This document shows positions 17,224 to 24,779 of a stretch of 50,781 bases of DNA, piece after piece. Position 1 is the first letter of the stretch. Each line of letters opens with the position of its first letter. The position numbers were made by a program, and so were the translations under genes. The DNA is taken from assembly GCF_001552675.1 (NCBI RefSeq), contig NZ_BCRQ01000011.1, positions 1 to 50,781 of the forward strand. The letters are read 5' to 3'. The DNA is from Alicyclobacillus sendaiensis NBRC 100866. GTDB lineage: Bacteria; Bacillota; Bacilli; Alicyclobacillales; Alicyclobacillaceae. Under the pieces are notes generated by a model that did no database searches, had not been told where the DNA came from, and saw nothing but the letters and a program-made list of their open reading frames with translations.

Positions 17224-18197
17224 CCGGGGGATCCGGCTTTGTGGGCTATCACGTCGCCCGGGTGCTGGTCGAGCACGGCCACCGCGTGCGCGCGTTGGTG
17301 CGCCATCCCGGCCGTGCTCCGCATCTCCAGGCGCTCGGCGTCGACCTGATTCAGGGCGATCTCGCCACTGGCGAAGGCCTGCGTGCCGGGATCGACGGCT
17401 GCGACGCCGTGTTTCACGTGGCGGCGCACTACTCGCTCGATCCGCGCGACGACGCGCTGATGTACGCCGCGAATGTGGAGGGGACGCGCCGCGTGCTGGA
17501 AGCCGTGCGCGAGGCCGGGGGACCGCGGCTCGTCTACACGAGTTCGACCGCAGCGGTCAAGCTCCGGCACGACGGGAAGCCTTCGACCGAGGCCGACGGC
17601 TTCAACGATCCGGACCGGGTCGTGAGCACGTACAAGCGGACCAAGGTGCTCGCGGAGCGCCTGGCGATGCAGGCGGCCGCCGAGGGCATGGACGTGGTCA
17701 TCGTCAATCCGTCTACGCCCGTCGGCCCGTACGACGTGAAGCCGACGCCGACGGGGCGCATTGTGCTGGACACGATGCACGGCAGGATGCCCGGCTACGT
17801 CGAGACGGGGCTCAACCTCGTGGCGGTAGAGGACGTCGCCCTCGGTCACCTGCTCGCGTACGAGCGCGGGCGAGCGGGCGAGCGGTACATCCTCGGCAAC
17901 CGGAACATGCACTTTGGCGAGCTCGTCCGGCTCATCGCGGAGCTCGCCGGACAGAGGCCGCCGCGGCTGCGGATCCCCTTCTTTGCGGCCATGGCCTATG
18001 CCGTGATCGACGAGCGGGTGCTGGCGCCGCTTCTGAAGCGGCCGGTGCGGGCGCCGGTGGCCGGCGTCAAGCTCGCCAGGGAGCCGATGTATTTCGACGC
18101 GTCCAAGGCGGTGCGGGAGCTCGGCCTTCCGCAGTCGCCGGTGGAGGACGCACTGGTTCGCGCCATCGAATGGTTTCGGAGCGCCAAGATGGCGTAA
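17208..18197 (+). CDS. hpnA: Hopanoid-associated sugar epimerase HpnA
   Basis: Extended short-chain dehydrogenase (NAD-dependent epimerase/dehydratase type), 329 aa. The nucleotide-binding motif GGSGFVG is at residues 7-13. The catalytic pair is in STYKRTK (YxxxK), with TSSTAAV upstream. I chose ATG 17208 because GGGAGGG lies 7 bases before it; ATG 17202 is too close to the site. The family is linked with hopanoid clusters, but its reaction is not well defined; it may act on the sugar-derived side chain. It begins inside the end of hpnG, which suggests coupled translation. Confidence 0.88.
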   Translation: MLAFVTGGSGFVGYHVARVLVEHGHRVRALVRHPGRAPHLQALGVDLIQGDLATGEGLRAGIDGCDAVFHVAAHYSLDPRDDALMYAANVEGTRRVLEAVREAGGPRLVYTSSTAAVKLRHDGKPSTEADGFNDPDRVVSTYKRTKVLAERLAMQAAAEGMDVVIVNPSTPVGPYDVKPTPTGRIVLDTMHGRMPGYVETGLNLVAVEDVALGHLLAYERGRAGERYILGNRNMHFGELVRLIAELAGQRPPRLRIPFFAAMAYAVIDERVLAPLLKRPVRAPVAGVKLAREPMYFDASKAVRELGLPQSPVEDALVRAIEWFRSAKMA

Positions 18198-18229
18198 CGC
18201 GATATGCTGTCGTGAAAGGGGGAGGTCGG

Positions 18230-20125
18230 ATGGCGGAGCAGTTGGTGGAAGCGCCGGCCTACGCGCGGACGCTGGACCGCGCGGTGGCGTATTTGCTCTC
18301 CTGCCAAAAGGACGAAGGCTACTGGTGGGGGCCGCTTCTCAGCAACGTCACGATGGAAGCGGAATACGTCCTGTTGTGCCATATTCTCGATCGCGTCGAT
18401 CGCGATCGCATGGAGAAGATCCGCCGTTATCTGTTGCACGAGCAGCGCGAAGATGGCACGTGGGCGCTGTATCCCGGCGGGCCGCCGGACCTCGACACGA
18501 CCATCGAGGCGTACGTCGCGCTCAAGTACATCGGCATGACGCGCGACGAAGAGCCGATGCAGAAGGCGCTGCGGTTCATCCAGAGCCAGGGCGGGGTGGA
18601 GTCGTCGCGCGTGTTCACGCGGATGTGGCTCGCGCTCGTGGGCGAGTATCCGTGGGAAAAGGTGCCGATGGTGCCGCCGGAGATCATGCTCCTCGGCAAG
18701 CGCATGCCGCTCAACATCTACGAGTTTGGCTCGTGGGCCCGCGCGACGGTCGTGGCGCTCAGCATCGTCATGAGCCGCCAGCCGGTGTTTCCGCTGCCCG
18801 AGCACGCGCGCGTGCCGGAGCTGTACGAGACCGACGTTCCACCGCGCCGGCGCGGCGCCAAGGGAGGCGGCGGGCGGATGTTCGAGGCCTTGGACCGCTT
18901 CCTCCACGCCTACCAGAAACTTTCCGTTCACCCGTTCCGCCGCGCGGCCGAGATCCGCGCCTTGGACTGGCTGCTCGAGCGCCAGGCCGGAGACGGCAGC
19001 TGGGGCGGGATTCAGCCGCCGTGGTTCTACGCGCTCATCGCCCTCAAGATCCTCAACATGACGGATCACCCCGCGTTCATCAAGGGGTGGGAGGGCCTCG
19101 AGCTCTATGGCGTGGACCTGGATTACGGCGGCTGGATGTTTCAGGCTTCCATCTCGCCGGTCTGGGACACGGGGCTCGCCGTCCTCGCGCTTCGCGCCGC
19201 AGGACTTCCGGCCGATCACGACCGGCTGGTCAAGGCGGGCGAGTGGCTGTTGGACCGGCAGATCACCGTGCCGGGCGACTGGGCAGTGAAGCGCCCGCAT
19301 CTGAAGCCAGGCGGCTTCGCGTTCCAGTTCGACAACGTCTACTACCCGGACGTGGACGACACCGCCGTCGTCGTGTGGGCGCTCAACACCCTGCGCTTGC
19401 CGGACGAGCGCCGCAGGCGGGACGCCATGACCAAGGGATTCCGCTGGATTGTCGGCATGCAGAGCTCAAACGGCGGCTGGGGCGCCTACGACGTCGACAA
19501 CACGAGCGATCTCCCCAATCACATCCCGTTCTGCGACTTCGGCGAAGTGACGGATCCGCCCTCCGAGGACGTCACCGCCCACGTGCTCGAGTGCTTCGGC
19601 AGCTTTGGATACGATGACGCCTGGAAGGTCATTCGCCGCGCGGTGGAGTACCTCAAGCGGGAGCAGAAGCCGGACGGCAGCTGGTTCGGGCGATGGGGTG
19701 TCAATTACCTCTACGGCACGGGCGCCGTGGTGTCGGCGCTGAAAGCGGTCGGGATCGACATGCGCGAGCCGTACATCCAAAAGGCGCTCGACTGGGTTGA
19801 GCAGCACCAGAACGCTGACGGCGGTTGGGGCGAGGATTGCCGCTCGTACGAAGATCCGGCGTACGCGGGCAAGGGCGCGAGCACGCCGTCGCAGACGGCT
19901 TGGGCGCTCATGGCGCTCATCGCGGGCGGCAGGGCGGAATCGGAGGCCGCGCGCCGCGGCGTGCAATACCTCGTGGAGACGCAGCGCCCGGACGGCGGCT
20001 GGGATGAGCCGTACTACACCGGCACGGGCTTCCCGGGGGATTTCTACCTCGGCTACACGATGTACCGTCACGTGTTTCCGACGCTCGCGCTCGGCCGCTA
20101 CAAGCAAGCCATCGAGCGCAGGTGA
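18230..20125 (+). CDS. shc: Squalene-hopene cyclase
   Basis: Cyclises squalene to hopene (and diplopterol) in one step on the membrane face; 631 aa. The acid motif DVDD is at residues 374-377, with Asp376 the expected proton donor. Several QW repeats that brace the alpha-barrels are visible: QREDGTW, QAGDGSWGG, QSSNGGWG, QKPDGSW, QNADGGWG, QRPDGGW. GGGGGAGG lies just before the ATG at 18230. Length and motif numbering equal what I recall of the crystallised A. acidocaldarius enzyme, with a few substitutions, so this is the same species or a close relative. Gene order places it between hpnA and the squalene synthase genes. Confidence 0.98.
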   Translation: MAEQLVEAPAYARTLDRAVAYLLSCQKDEGYWWGPLLSNVTMEAEYVLLCHILDRVDRDRMEKIRRYLLHEQREDGTWALYPGGPPDLDTTIEAYVALKYIGMTRDEEPMQKALRFIQSQGGVESSRVFTRMWLALVGEYPWEKVPMVPPEIMLLGKRMPLNIYEFGSWARATVVALSIVMSRQPVFPLPEHARVPELYETDVPPRRRGAKGGGGRMFEALDRFLHAYQKLSVHPFRRAAEIRALDWLLERQAGDGSWGGIQPPWFYALIALKILNMTDHPAFIKGWEGLELYGVDLDYGGWMFQASISPVWDTGLAVLALRAAGLPADHDRLVKAGEWLLDRQITVPGDWAVKRPHLKPGGFAFQFDNVYYPDVDDTAVVVWALNTLRLPDERRRRDAMTKGFRWIVGMQSSNGGWGAYDVDNTSDLPNHIPFCDFGEVTDPPSEDVTAHVLECFGSFGYDDAWKVIRRAVEYLKREQKPDGSWFGRWGVNYLYGTGAVVSALKAVGIDMREPYIQKALDWVEQHQNADGGWGEDCRSYEDPAYAGKGASTPSQTAWALMALIAGGRAESEAARRGVQYLVETQRPDGGWDEPYYTGTGFPGDFYLGYTMYRHVFPTLALGRYKQAIERR

Positions 20126-20133
20126 GGGTTGCG

Positions 20134-21009
20134 ATGGGATCTGTGCCAGTCGAACTCCGGGGCGATTTCGAGGTCTGCCGCCGGCTCACGCGAAGCCACT
20201 ACGAAAATTTCTCGGTGGTGTCGCTGTTCGTGCCGCGCCATCTTCGTCCGCACTTTTATTCGATTTATGCCTTTTGTCGCGGCGTGGACGATCTCGGCGA
20301 CGAATACGCGGGAGATCGCATGGCGGCCCTCGACGCCTACGAGGAGGAGCTGCGGCGCGCGTTCGCGGGCGAGGCCACCACGCCCGCGTTCCGCGCCCTT
20401 CAGTTCACCATCGCCACCTGCCGCCTGCCCATGGAGCCGTTCCTGCGGCTCATCGAGGCCAACCGGCGGGATCAGCGCCAGCACACGTACGACACCTGGG
20501 AAGATCTCCGCGATTACTGCCGCTACTCGGCCGATCCCGTCGGCCGGCTCGTCCTCGGCGTCTTCGGCTGCCTGGACGACGAGCGCGCGCGCCTTTCCGA
20601 CGCCACGTGCACCGCGCTGCAGGTGGCCAACCACATGCAGGACATCGAGCGCGATCTCGCCCTCGGCCGCATCTATGTTCCGCGCGCGGATCTCGAGCAG
20701 TTCGGCGCGTCCCTCGACGACATTCGCGCTCGGCGAGCGACGGACGGCGTGCGCCAGGCCGTTCGGCTCGAGGTGGACCGCGCGCAGGCGCTCTTCGACG
20801 AGGGCAAACGGCTCGAGTCGCTCGTTCCGCGAAGCCTCGCGCGGCAGCTGAAGCTCTACCGGCTCGGAGGCGAGGCGATTCTCACCGCCATTCGCCGCCA
20901 GGGCTACAACCCGTTTGCCGGCAGACCCGTGGTCTCGGGCCAGCAAAAGCTCCGCATCGCGCTCTCGGTGCTCGCCGGCGGCGCGAGTGGCGAAGGAGGG
21001 TCGGCATGA
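20134..21009 (+). CDS. hpnC: Squalene synthesis protein HpnC
   Basis: Squalene/phytoene synthase family member, 291 aa. In the three-enzyme HpnCDE route it turns presqualene diphosphate into hydroxysqualene. Aspartate-rich motifs: RGVDDLGDE (about residues 48-56) and the second, QDIERDLALGRIYVP. I prefer ATG 20134, which follows GAGGG, over a GTG at 20122 that would overlap the shc stop. It is followed by hpnD with an ATGA overlap. Cytoplasmic and membrane-associated by family. Confidence 0.92.
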   Translation: MGSVPVELRGDFEVCRRLTRSHYENFSVVSLFVPRHLRPHFYSIYAFCRGVDDLGDEYAGDRMAALDAYEEELRRAFAGEATTPAFRALQFTIATCRLPMEPFLRLIEANRRDQRQHTYDTWEDLRDYCRYSADPVGRLVLGVFGCLDDERARLSDATCTALQVANHMQDIERDLALGRIYVPRADLEQFGASLDDIRARRATDGVRQAVRLEVDRAQALFDEGKRLESLVPRSLARQLKLYRLGGEAILTAIRRQGYNPFAGRPVVSGQQKLRIALSVLAGGASGEGGSA

Positions 21010-21896
21010 ATTTGGCCACGGCCTACGAGTACTGCGCGCAAAAGACGCGGGAGGCCGGCAGCTCGTTCTACTACGGCATGCGCATGCTGCCGCCCGCCAA
21101 GCGCCGCGCGATGTACGCCATTTACGCGTGGAGCCGCCTCTGCGACGACGCGGTGGACGATCACACGGGCGCCGAGGCCGCCTCTCACCTCCTGACCGCC
21201 GAGCGCATCTACCAGGCCGCCTACGCCGACGACTACCATGCGTCGTCCGATCCCGTCGTTCTGGCGCTCGGCGACGCGGTGAGGCGCTACGGCATTCCCG
21301 AGGAGCCGTTTCAACATCTCATCCGCGGCATGCGGGTCGACATGGCGCCCGTGCGCCTCAAGTCCCAGGCGGATCTCGACGCCTACTGCGACGACGTCGC
21401 CGGCACCGTCGGCCTCATGTGCGTGCATATCTTCGGCTACCGCGACCCGCGCGCCCTGGATCTCGCGCGGGACATGGGCCGCGCGCTGCAAATCACCAAC
21501 ATCCTGCGTGATCTCGCCGAAGACCTCGCGCGGGACCGGGTGTATTTACCGGAGGAGGAGATGGAGCGGTTCGGCTACTCCCTGGCCGATCTGGCCGCGC
21601 GGCGCATGACGCCTGCCTTTTTCGCCCTCATGCGCGCGCAGGCCGAGCGCGCGAAGGCGTACTACGCGCGCGCCGCGGAGCTCTGTTCGCTCGTCGAGCC
21701 CGACAGCCTGCGCTGCCTCAGCATGCTGTACGTTATGTACCGGCGCCTCTTGGACAAGATTGAGGCCCGCGGCTTTCGGGTGTTCGACGAGCGCATCTCG
21801 CTCAGCGGATCGCAGAAACTGAGGCTTCTGTGGGGGGTCCTATGGAACAAGCGCGCAATCGGATCATCGTCGTCGGCGCGGGCTTCGCGGGGCTGA
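21006..21896 (+). CDS. hpnD: Presqualene diphosphate synthase HpnD
   Basis: Condenses two farnesyl diphosphates to presqualene diphosphate, 296 aa. Motifs: RLCDDAVDD for the first Mg-binding site, and ITNILRDLAEDLARDRVYLP for the second. GAAGGAGGG ends 5 bases before the ATG at 21006, which overlaps the hpnC stop. The last 17 or so residues (ending SSSSARASRG) are encoded within the start of hpnE and look unrelated to the family core; the overlap is 55 bases. No prenyltransferase making FPP is in the window. Confidence 0.93.
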   Translation: MNLATAYEYCAQKTREAGSSFYYGMRMLPPAKRRAMYAIYAWSRLCDDAVDDHTGAEAASHLLTAERIYQAAYADDYHASSDPVVLALGDAVRRYGIPEEPFQHLIRGMRVDMAPVRLKSQADLDAYCDDVAGTVGLMCVHIFGYRDPRALDLARDMGRALQITNILRDLAEDLARDRVYLPEEEMERFGYSLADLAARRMTPAFFALMRAQAERAKAYYARAAELCSLVEPDSLRCLSMLYVMYRRLLDKIEARGFRVFDERISLSGSQKLRLLWGVLWNKRAIGSSSSARASRG

Positions 21897-23185
21897 GCGC
21901 CGTCCATCACCTGCTTCGCGCCGGTGTGCCGGGGGAACGCGTCGTGCTCTTGGAGCGCGCGCCGCACGTGGGCGGCCGCGCCTTTTCCTTTGTCGACCGG
22001 GAGTCGGGCCACGTCTTGGACAACGGCCAGCACGTGCTCCTCGGCTGCTGCACGTCTTTCACGCGCCTCCTGGACGAATGGGCCCGCCACCCCGGCGTCC
22101 GCTTTCAACCGCTTTTGTCCATCCCCGTGTACGCCGATGGGGGCTTTCGCACCATCGAGAGCCGCAGGTTGCCCGGGCCGCTTCATCTCGTCCCCTCGCT
22201 TTTGCGCTACGCGCACGTCTCGCTCGACGGGCGCCTGCGCATTGCCCAGGCTGCGTTCGCCATGCTCGGCGCTCCATCTCGCGATCTCGACGCGCAGTCG
22301 TTCCGCACCTTTCTCGAGCGCCACGGGCAGACGGACGAGGTCATCCGCCGCGTCTGGGATCTCGTCGGCACCGCGATCCTCAACGGCCACGCGGACAATA
22401 TCTCCGCCGGGCTTGCCGTCGAATCGTTTCAGATAGGCTTTTTGCGCGGACCGGAGCCCAGCCGACTCGGCCTGTTCACGCGACCGCTCGGTGACCTCGC
22501 CGAGGAGGCCGCGGTGTCTCTCAGGGCGCAGGGCGTCGAGGTGCGGCGCGGCCGCGCGGTCGGGATCGCCGCGGACGATGTCGGTGTGACGAGCGTGCGG
22601 CTCGCGGACGGCTCGTCGCTTGAAGCGCGCTGCGTCATCCTCGCCGTTCCGCACGATCAGGCGCGGGCCCTTCTTCCCGACGGCGCCATCGACCGCGCGG
22701 CGTGGCTTCACCGCGCGCGCTACAGCCCCATTTTGAATGTGTACCTCGAATATCCGCAGCGCGTCATGGACCTGGACGTCGCGGCCTCGTTCGCGATGGG
22801 CGGCATGTTTGTGTTCAACCGCGGCCGTCTGCTGGAGGATGCCGAGCTCGACGGGCGACTGTTGTCCATCTCCATCTCGGCGGCCGACGCATATCGGTCG
22901 TGGGACGCGGACGAGATCATCCGAAGCGTGGAAGCCGCGGTGGCGGAGATGTTTCTGGCGGCGAGGGAAGTAGGCACATCGTGGCGCAAGGTGGTGTGGC
23001 AGCCGAAGGCGACGTTTCTCGCGGAACCGGGGTTGGGCCTGAAGCGTCCGGGCGTTCGAACCCGCCTGCGCGGCCTGTACCTCGCCGGCGATTGGGTGGA
23101 CACGGGCTGGCCGGCCTGCCTGGAGGGGGCCGTTCGGAGCGGCGAGATGGCGGCCGCGGCCGCGAGCGAGGACGGGTTGTCGTGA
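21842..23185 (+). CDS. hpnE: Hydroxysqualene dehydroxylase HpnE
   Basis: FAD-dependent amine-oxidase/desaturase-like enzyme that reduces hydroxysqualene to squalene, 447 aa. The dinucleotide motif GAGFAG is at 12-17, followed by an acidic residue in LLERAPHVGGRAF. The C-terminal FAD signature is LYLAGDWVDTGWPACLEGAV followed by RSG. The start at 21842 has GGGGGG upstream and lies inside hpnD. An in-frame ATG at 21830 is less well placed. It is the last gene of the hopanoid cluster, and a 123-base gap follows. I see no strong terminator, only a weak GGCGC/GCGCC hairpin near 23194-23215. Confidence 0.92.
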   Translation: MEQARNRIIVVGAGFAGLSAVHHLLRAGVPGERVVLLERAPHVGGRAFSFVDRESGHVLDNGQHVLLGCCTSFTRLLDEWARHPGVRFQPLLSIPVYADGGFRTIESRRLPGPLHLVPSLLRYAHVSLDGRLRIAQAAFAMLGAPSRDLDAQSFRTFLERHGQTDEVIRRVWDLVGTAILNGHADNISAGLAVESFQIGFLRGPEPSRLGLFTRPLGDLAEEAAVSLRAQGVEVRRGRAVGIAADDVGVTSVRLADGSSLEARCVILAVPHDQARALLPDGAIDRAAWLHRARYSPILNVYLEYPQRVMDLDVAASFAMGGMFVFNRGRLLEDAELDGRLLSISISAADAYRSWDADEIIRSVEAAVAEMFLAAREVGTSWRKVVWQPKATFLAEPGLGLKRPGVRTRLRGLYLAGDWVDTGWPACLEGAVRSGEMAAAAASEDGLS

Positions 23186-23308
23186 GGGCAGGGCGCGCCG
23201 CGAGGGGGGGCGCCTTCACGCGGTCACTGACCTTTCGATGCGGTTTCAAGGTTGGAGAAGCATACTAAGCGCAGAAAAGGTCAAGACCTGGATAAAGGGT
23301 GATCGTGC

Positions 23309-24616
23309 ATGCGGTTCTATCGTCCGCGCTCAGACAGCGGCTTCTTTTACGAACCGGGTGGAACGCTGCGCTGGGTGGTGACCGTCGTGGTGTCGGCGCT
23401 CGTCGGGGCAGGCGCGACGCTCGGCGTGATTGCCGCGACGCGCAACGGGAGCCTGTCGCTCAACACCACCAGCAACGCCACGTCGCCGGCTTCGGCCACC
23501 AAACCCATGTCGGTGAACGTGAACATCAACGATGACATCACGCAGGTGGTGAAGAAGGTCGAACCTGACGTGGTGGCCGTGGTCAACTACACGACCACCA
23601 GCAACTTCTTCACGCAGCAGTCGCAGACCCAGGAGTCGGACATCGGCTCGGGCGTGTACTTCTACAAGAATGGTGACAACGCGTACATTGTCACGAACAA
23701 CCACGTGGTCCAGGGCGGATCGAAGGTGCAAATCGTCCTCATGACCAACAAGCGCGTGAACGCGACGGTGGTGGGGACGGATCCGTACACGGATCTCGCG
23801 GTCCTGCGCGTGCCCGCCTCCACGTTCCCGGGCATTCAGCCGGTCCAATTCGCGAACTCGGACGACATTCAGGTGGGAGAGCCGGCCATCGCCATCGGCA
23901 CGCCGATGGGCCTGGACTTCGCCGATACGGTGACGGCCGGGATCATCAGCGGCGATCAGCGGATGATGCCGGTGGAGGATCCGACGTCGGACGCCGTGCT
24001 CGACTATCAGCCCGTCATCCAGACGGACGCCGCCATCAACCCCGGCAACAGCGGCGGACCTCTGTTGAACGCGGCCGGCCAGGTGGTGGGCATCAACTGT
24101 AGCAAGATCGTGGCGCCGAACTTCGAGGGCATGGGCTTTGCGATTCCGTCGAACGAGGTGCTGAACATCGCCTTCCAGATCATCAAGACGGGGCACGCGG
24201 TGCACCCGGCGCTCGGCATCGAGGGCATTGACCTGTCGAGCATCCCGAGCGGGTATTTGCCAAACAACATCCCCGTGGACTACGGCGTGTACGTGGAGTC
24301 GGTGGCTTCGGCCAACGCCAAGCGCGCCGGGCTGCAGCAGGGCGACGTCATCATCGCGCTCGCCGGCAAGACGGTGCAGTCCATCGCGGATCTGCGCACG
24401 GAGCTGTTCACGCTGAAGCCGGGGCAGACGGTGCCCATCGTGGTGTACCGGGGCGCCAGGAAGTTGACGCTCCAGATCAAGATTGGCGAGGAACAGTCGC
24501 CCAACACGACCGAGAGCGGGAATTCGGCCAACCAGTCGTCGCAGAACCCGTTCTCGTCGGGAGGCGGGAGCATCTTCCCGAGCCCGTTCAATTCGACCAA
24601 TCCGTTTGGCTACTGA
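23309..24616 (+). CDS. HtrA/DegP-type serine protease with PDZ domain
   Basis: Membrane-anchored quality-control protease facing outside the cell, 435 aa. A short cytoplasmic start is followed by a helix (WVVTVVVSALVGAGATLGVI, about 22-41), a Thr/Ser/Asn-rich linker, and the trypsin-like domain. Catalytic triad: His132 (NNHVV), Asp162 (TDLAVL), Ser248 (GNSGG). One PDZ domain spans about 310-395 (GVYVESVASANAKRAGLQQG). The last 40 residues are rich in Ser, Asn, Gly and Phe. It resembles HtrA/YyxA of Bacillus. It stands alone with its own terminator. Confidence 0.95.
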   Translation: MRFYRPRSDSGFFYEPGGTLRWVVTVVVSALVGAGATLGVIAATRNGSLSLNTTSNATSPASATKPMSVNVNINDDITQVVKKVEPDVVAVVNYTTTSNFFTQQSQTQESDIGSGVYFYKNGDNAYIVTNNHVVQGGSKVQIVLMTNKRVNATVVGTDPYTDLAVLRVPASTFPGIQPVQFANSDDIQVGEPAIAIGTPMGLDFADTVTAGIISGDQRMMPVEDPTSDAVLDYQPVIQTDAAINPGNSGGPLLNAAGQVVGINCSKIVAPNFEGMGFAIPSNEVLNIAFQIIKTGHAVHPALGIEGIDLSSIPSGYLPNNIPVDYGVYVESVASANAKRAGLQQGDVIIALAGKTVQSIADLRTELFTLKPGQTVPIVVYRGARKLTLQIKIGEEQSPNTTESGNSANQSSQNPFSSGGGSIFPSPFNSTNPFGY

Positions 24617-24626
24617 GTCGCGTCAG

Positions 24627-24653
24627 GCCGGGGCATGCCCCCGGCTTTTGTTT
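24627..24653 (+). terminator. Terminator after htrA-like gene
   Basis: GCCGGGG/CCCCGGC stem with a 5-base loop, then TTTTGTTT, starting 11 bases after the stop. Confidence 0.85.
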
Positions 24654-24675
24654 GTCGGAAGCAAGCTTTCGCAGG

Positions 24676-24724
24676 AAGGCCGAGGGTGTTGCCCGCCCAG
24701 GAGGCGGCGACATCGCTCGGCCTT
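24676..24724. other. Second stem-loop sharing the terminator stem of 4762-4797
   Basis: AAGGCCGAG and CTCGGCCTT form a 9-bp stem around about 31 bases that can fold further (CGCC/GGCG). Only a short T pair follows, so it may be a leader hairpin or a leftover terminator between the protease and the ger operon. Confidence 0.4.
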
Positions 24725-24733
24725 TCGGATCGC

Positions 24734-24760
24734 ATGATATGGATTGATATTCCATATCAT
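24734..24760. promoter_or_regulatory. Perfect 10-bp palindrome before the ger operon
   Basis: ATGATATGGA and TCCATATCAT flank a 7-base centre. The right arm ends 5 bases before the gerA ribosome site AGGAGGTG. It is AT-rich in a GC-rich region and looks like a dimeric operator. CATGATA at 24733-24739 fits the sigma-G minus-10 form CATnnTA, but no convincing minus-35 lies upstream. Confidence 0.5.
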
Positions 24761-24779
24761 ACCCTAGGAGGTGATGGAG

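Noticed and set aside
23190-23220. Terminator after hpnE
   Set aside because: Only a 5-bp GGCGC/GCGCC stem without a T-run; too weak to list.
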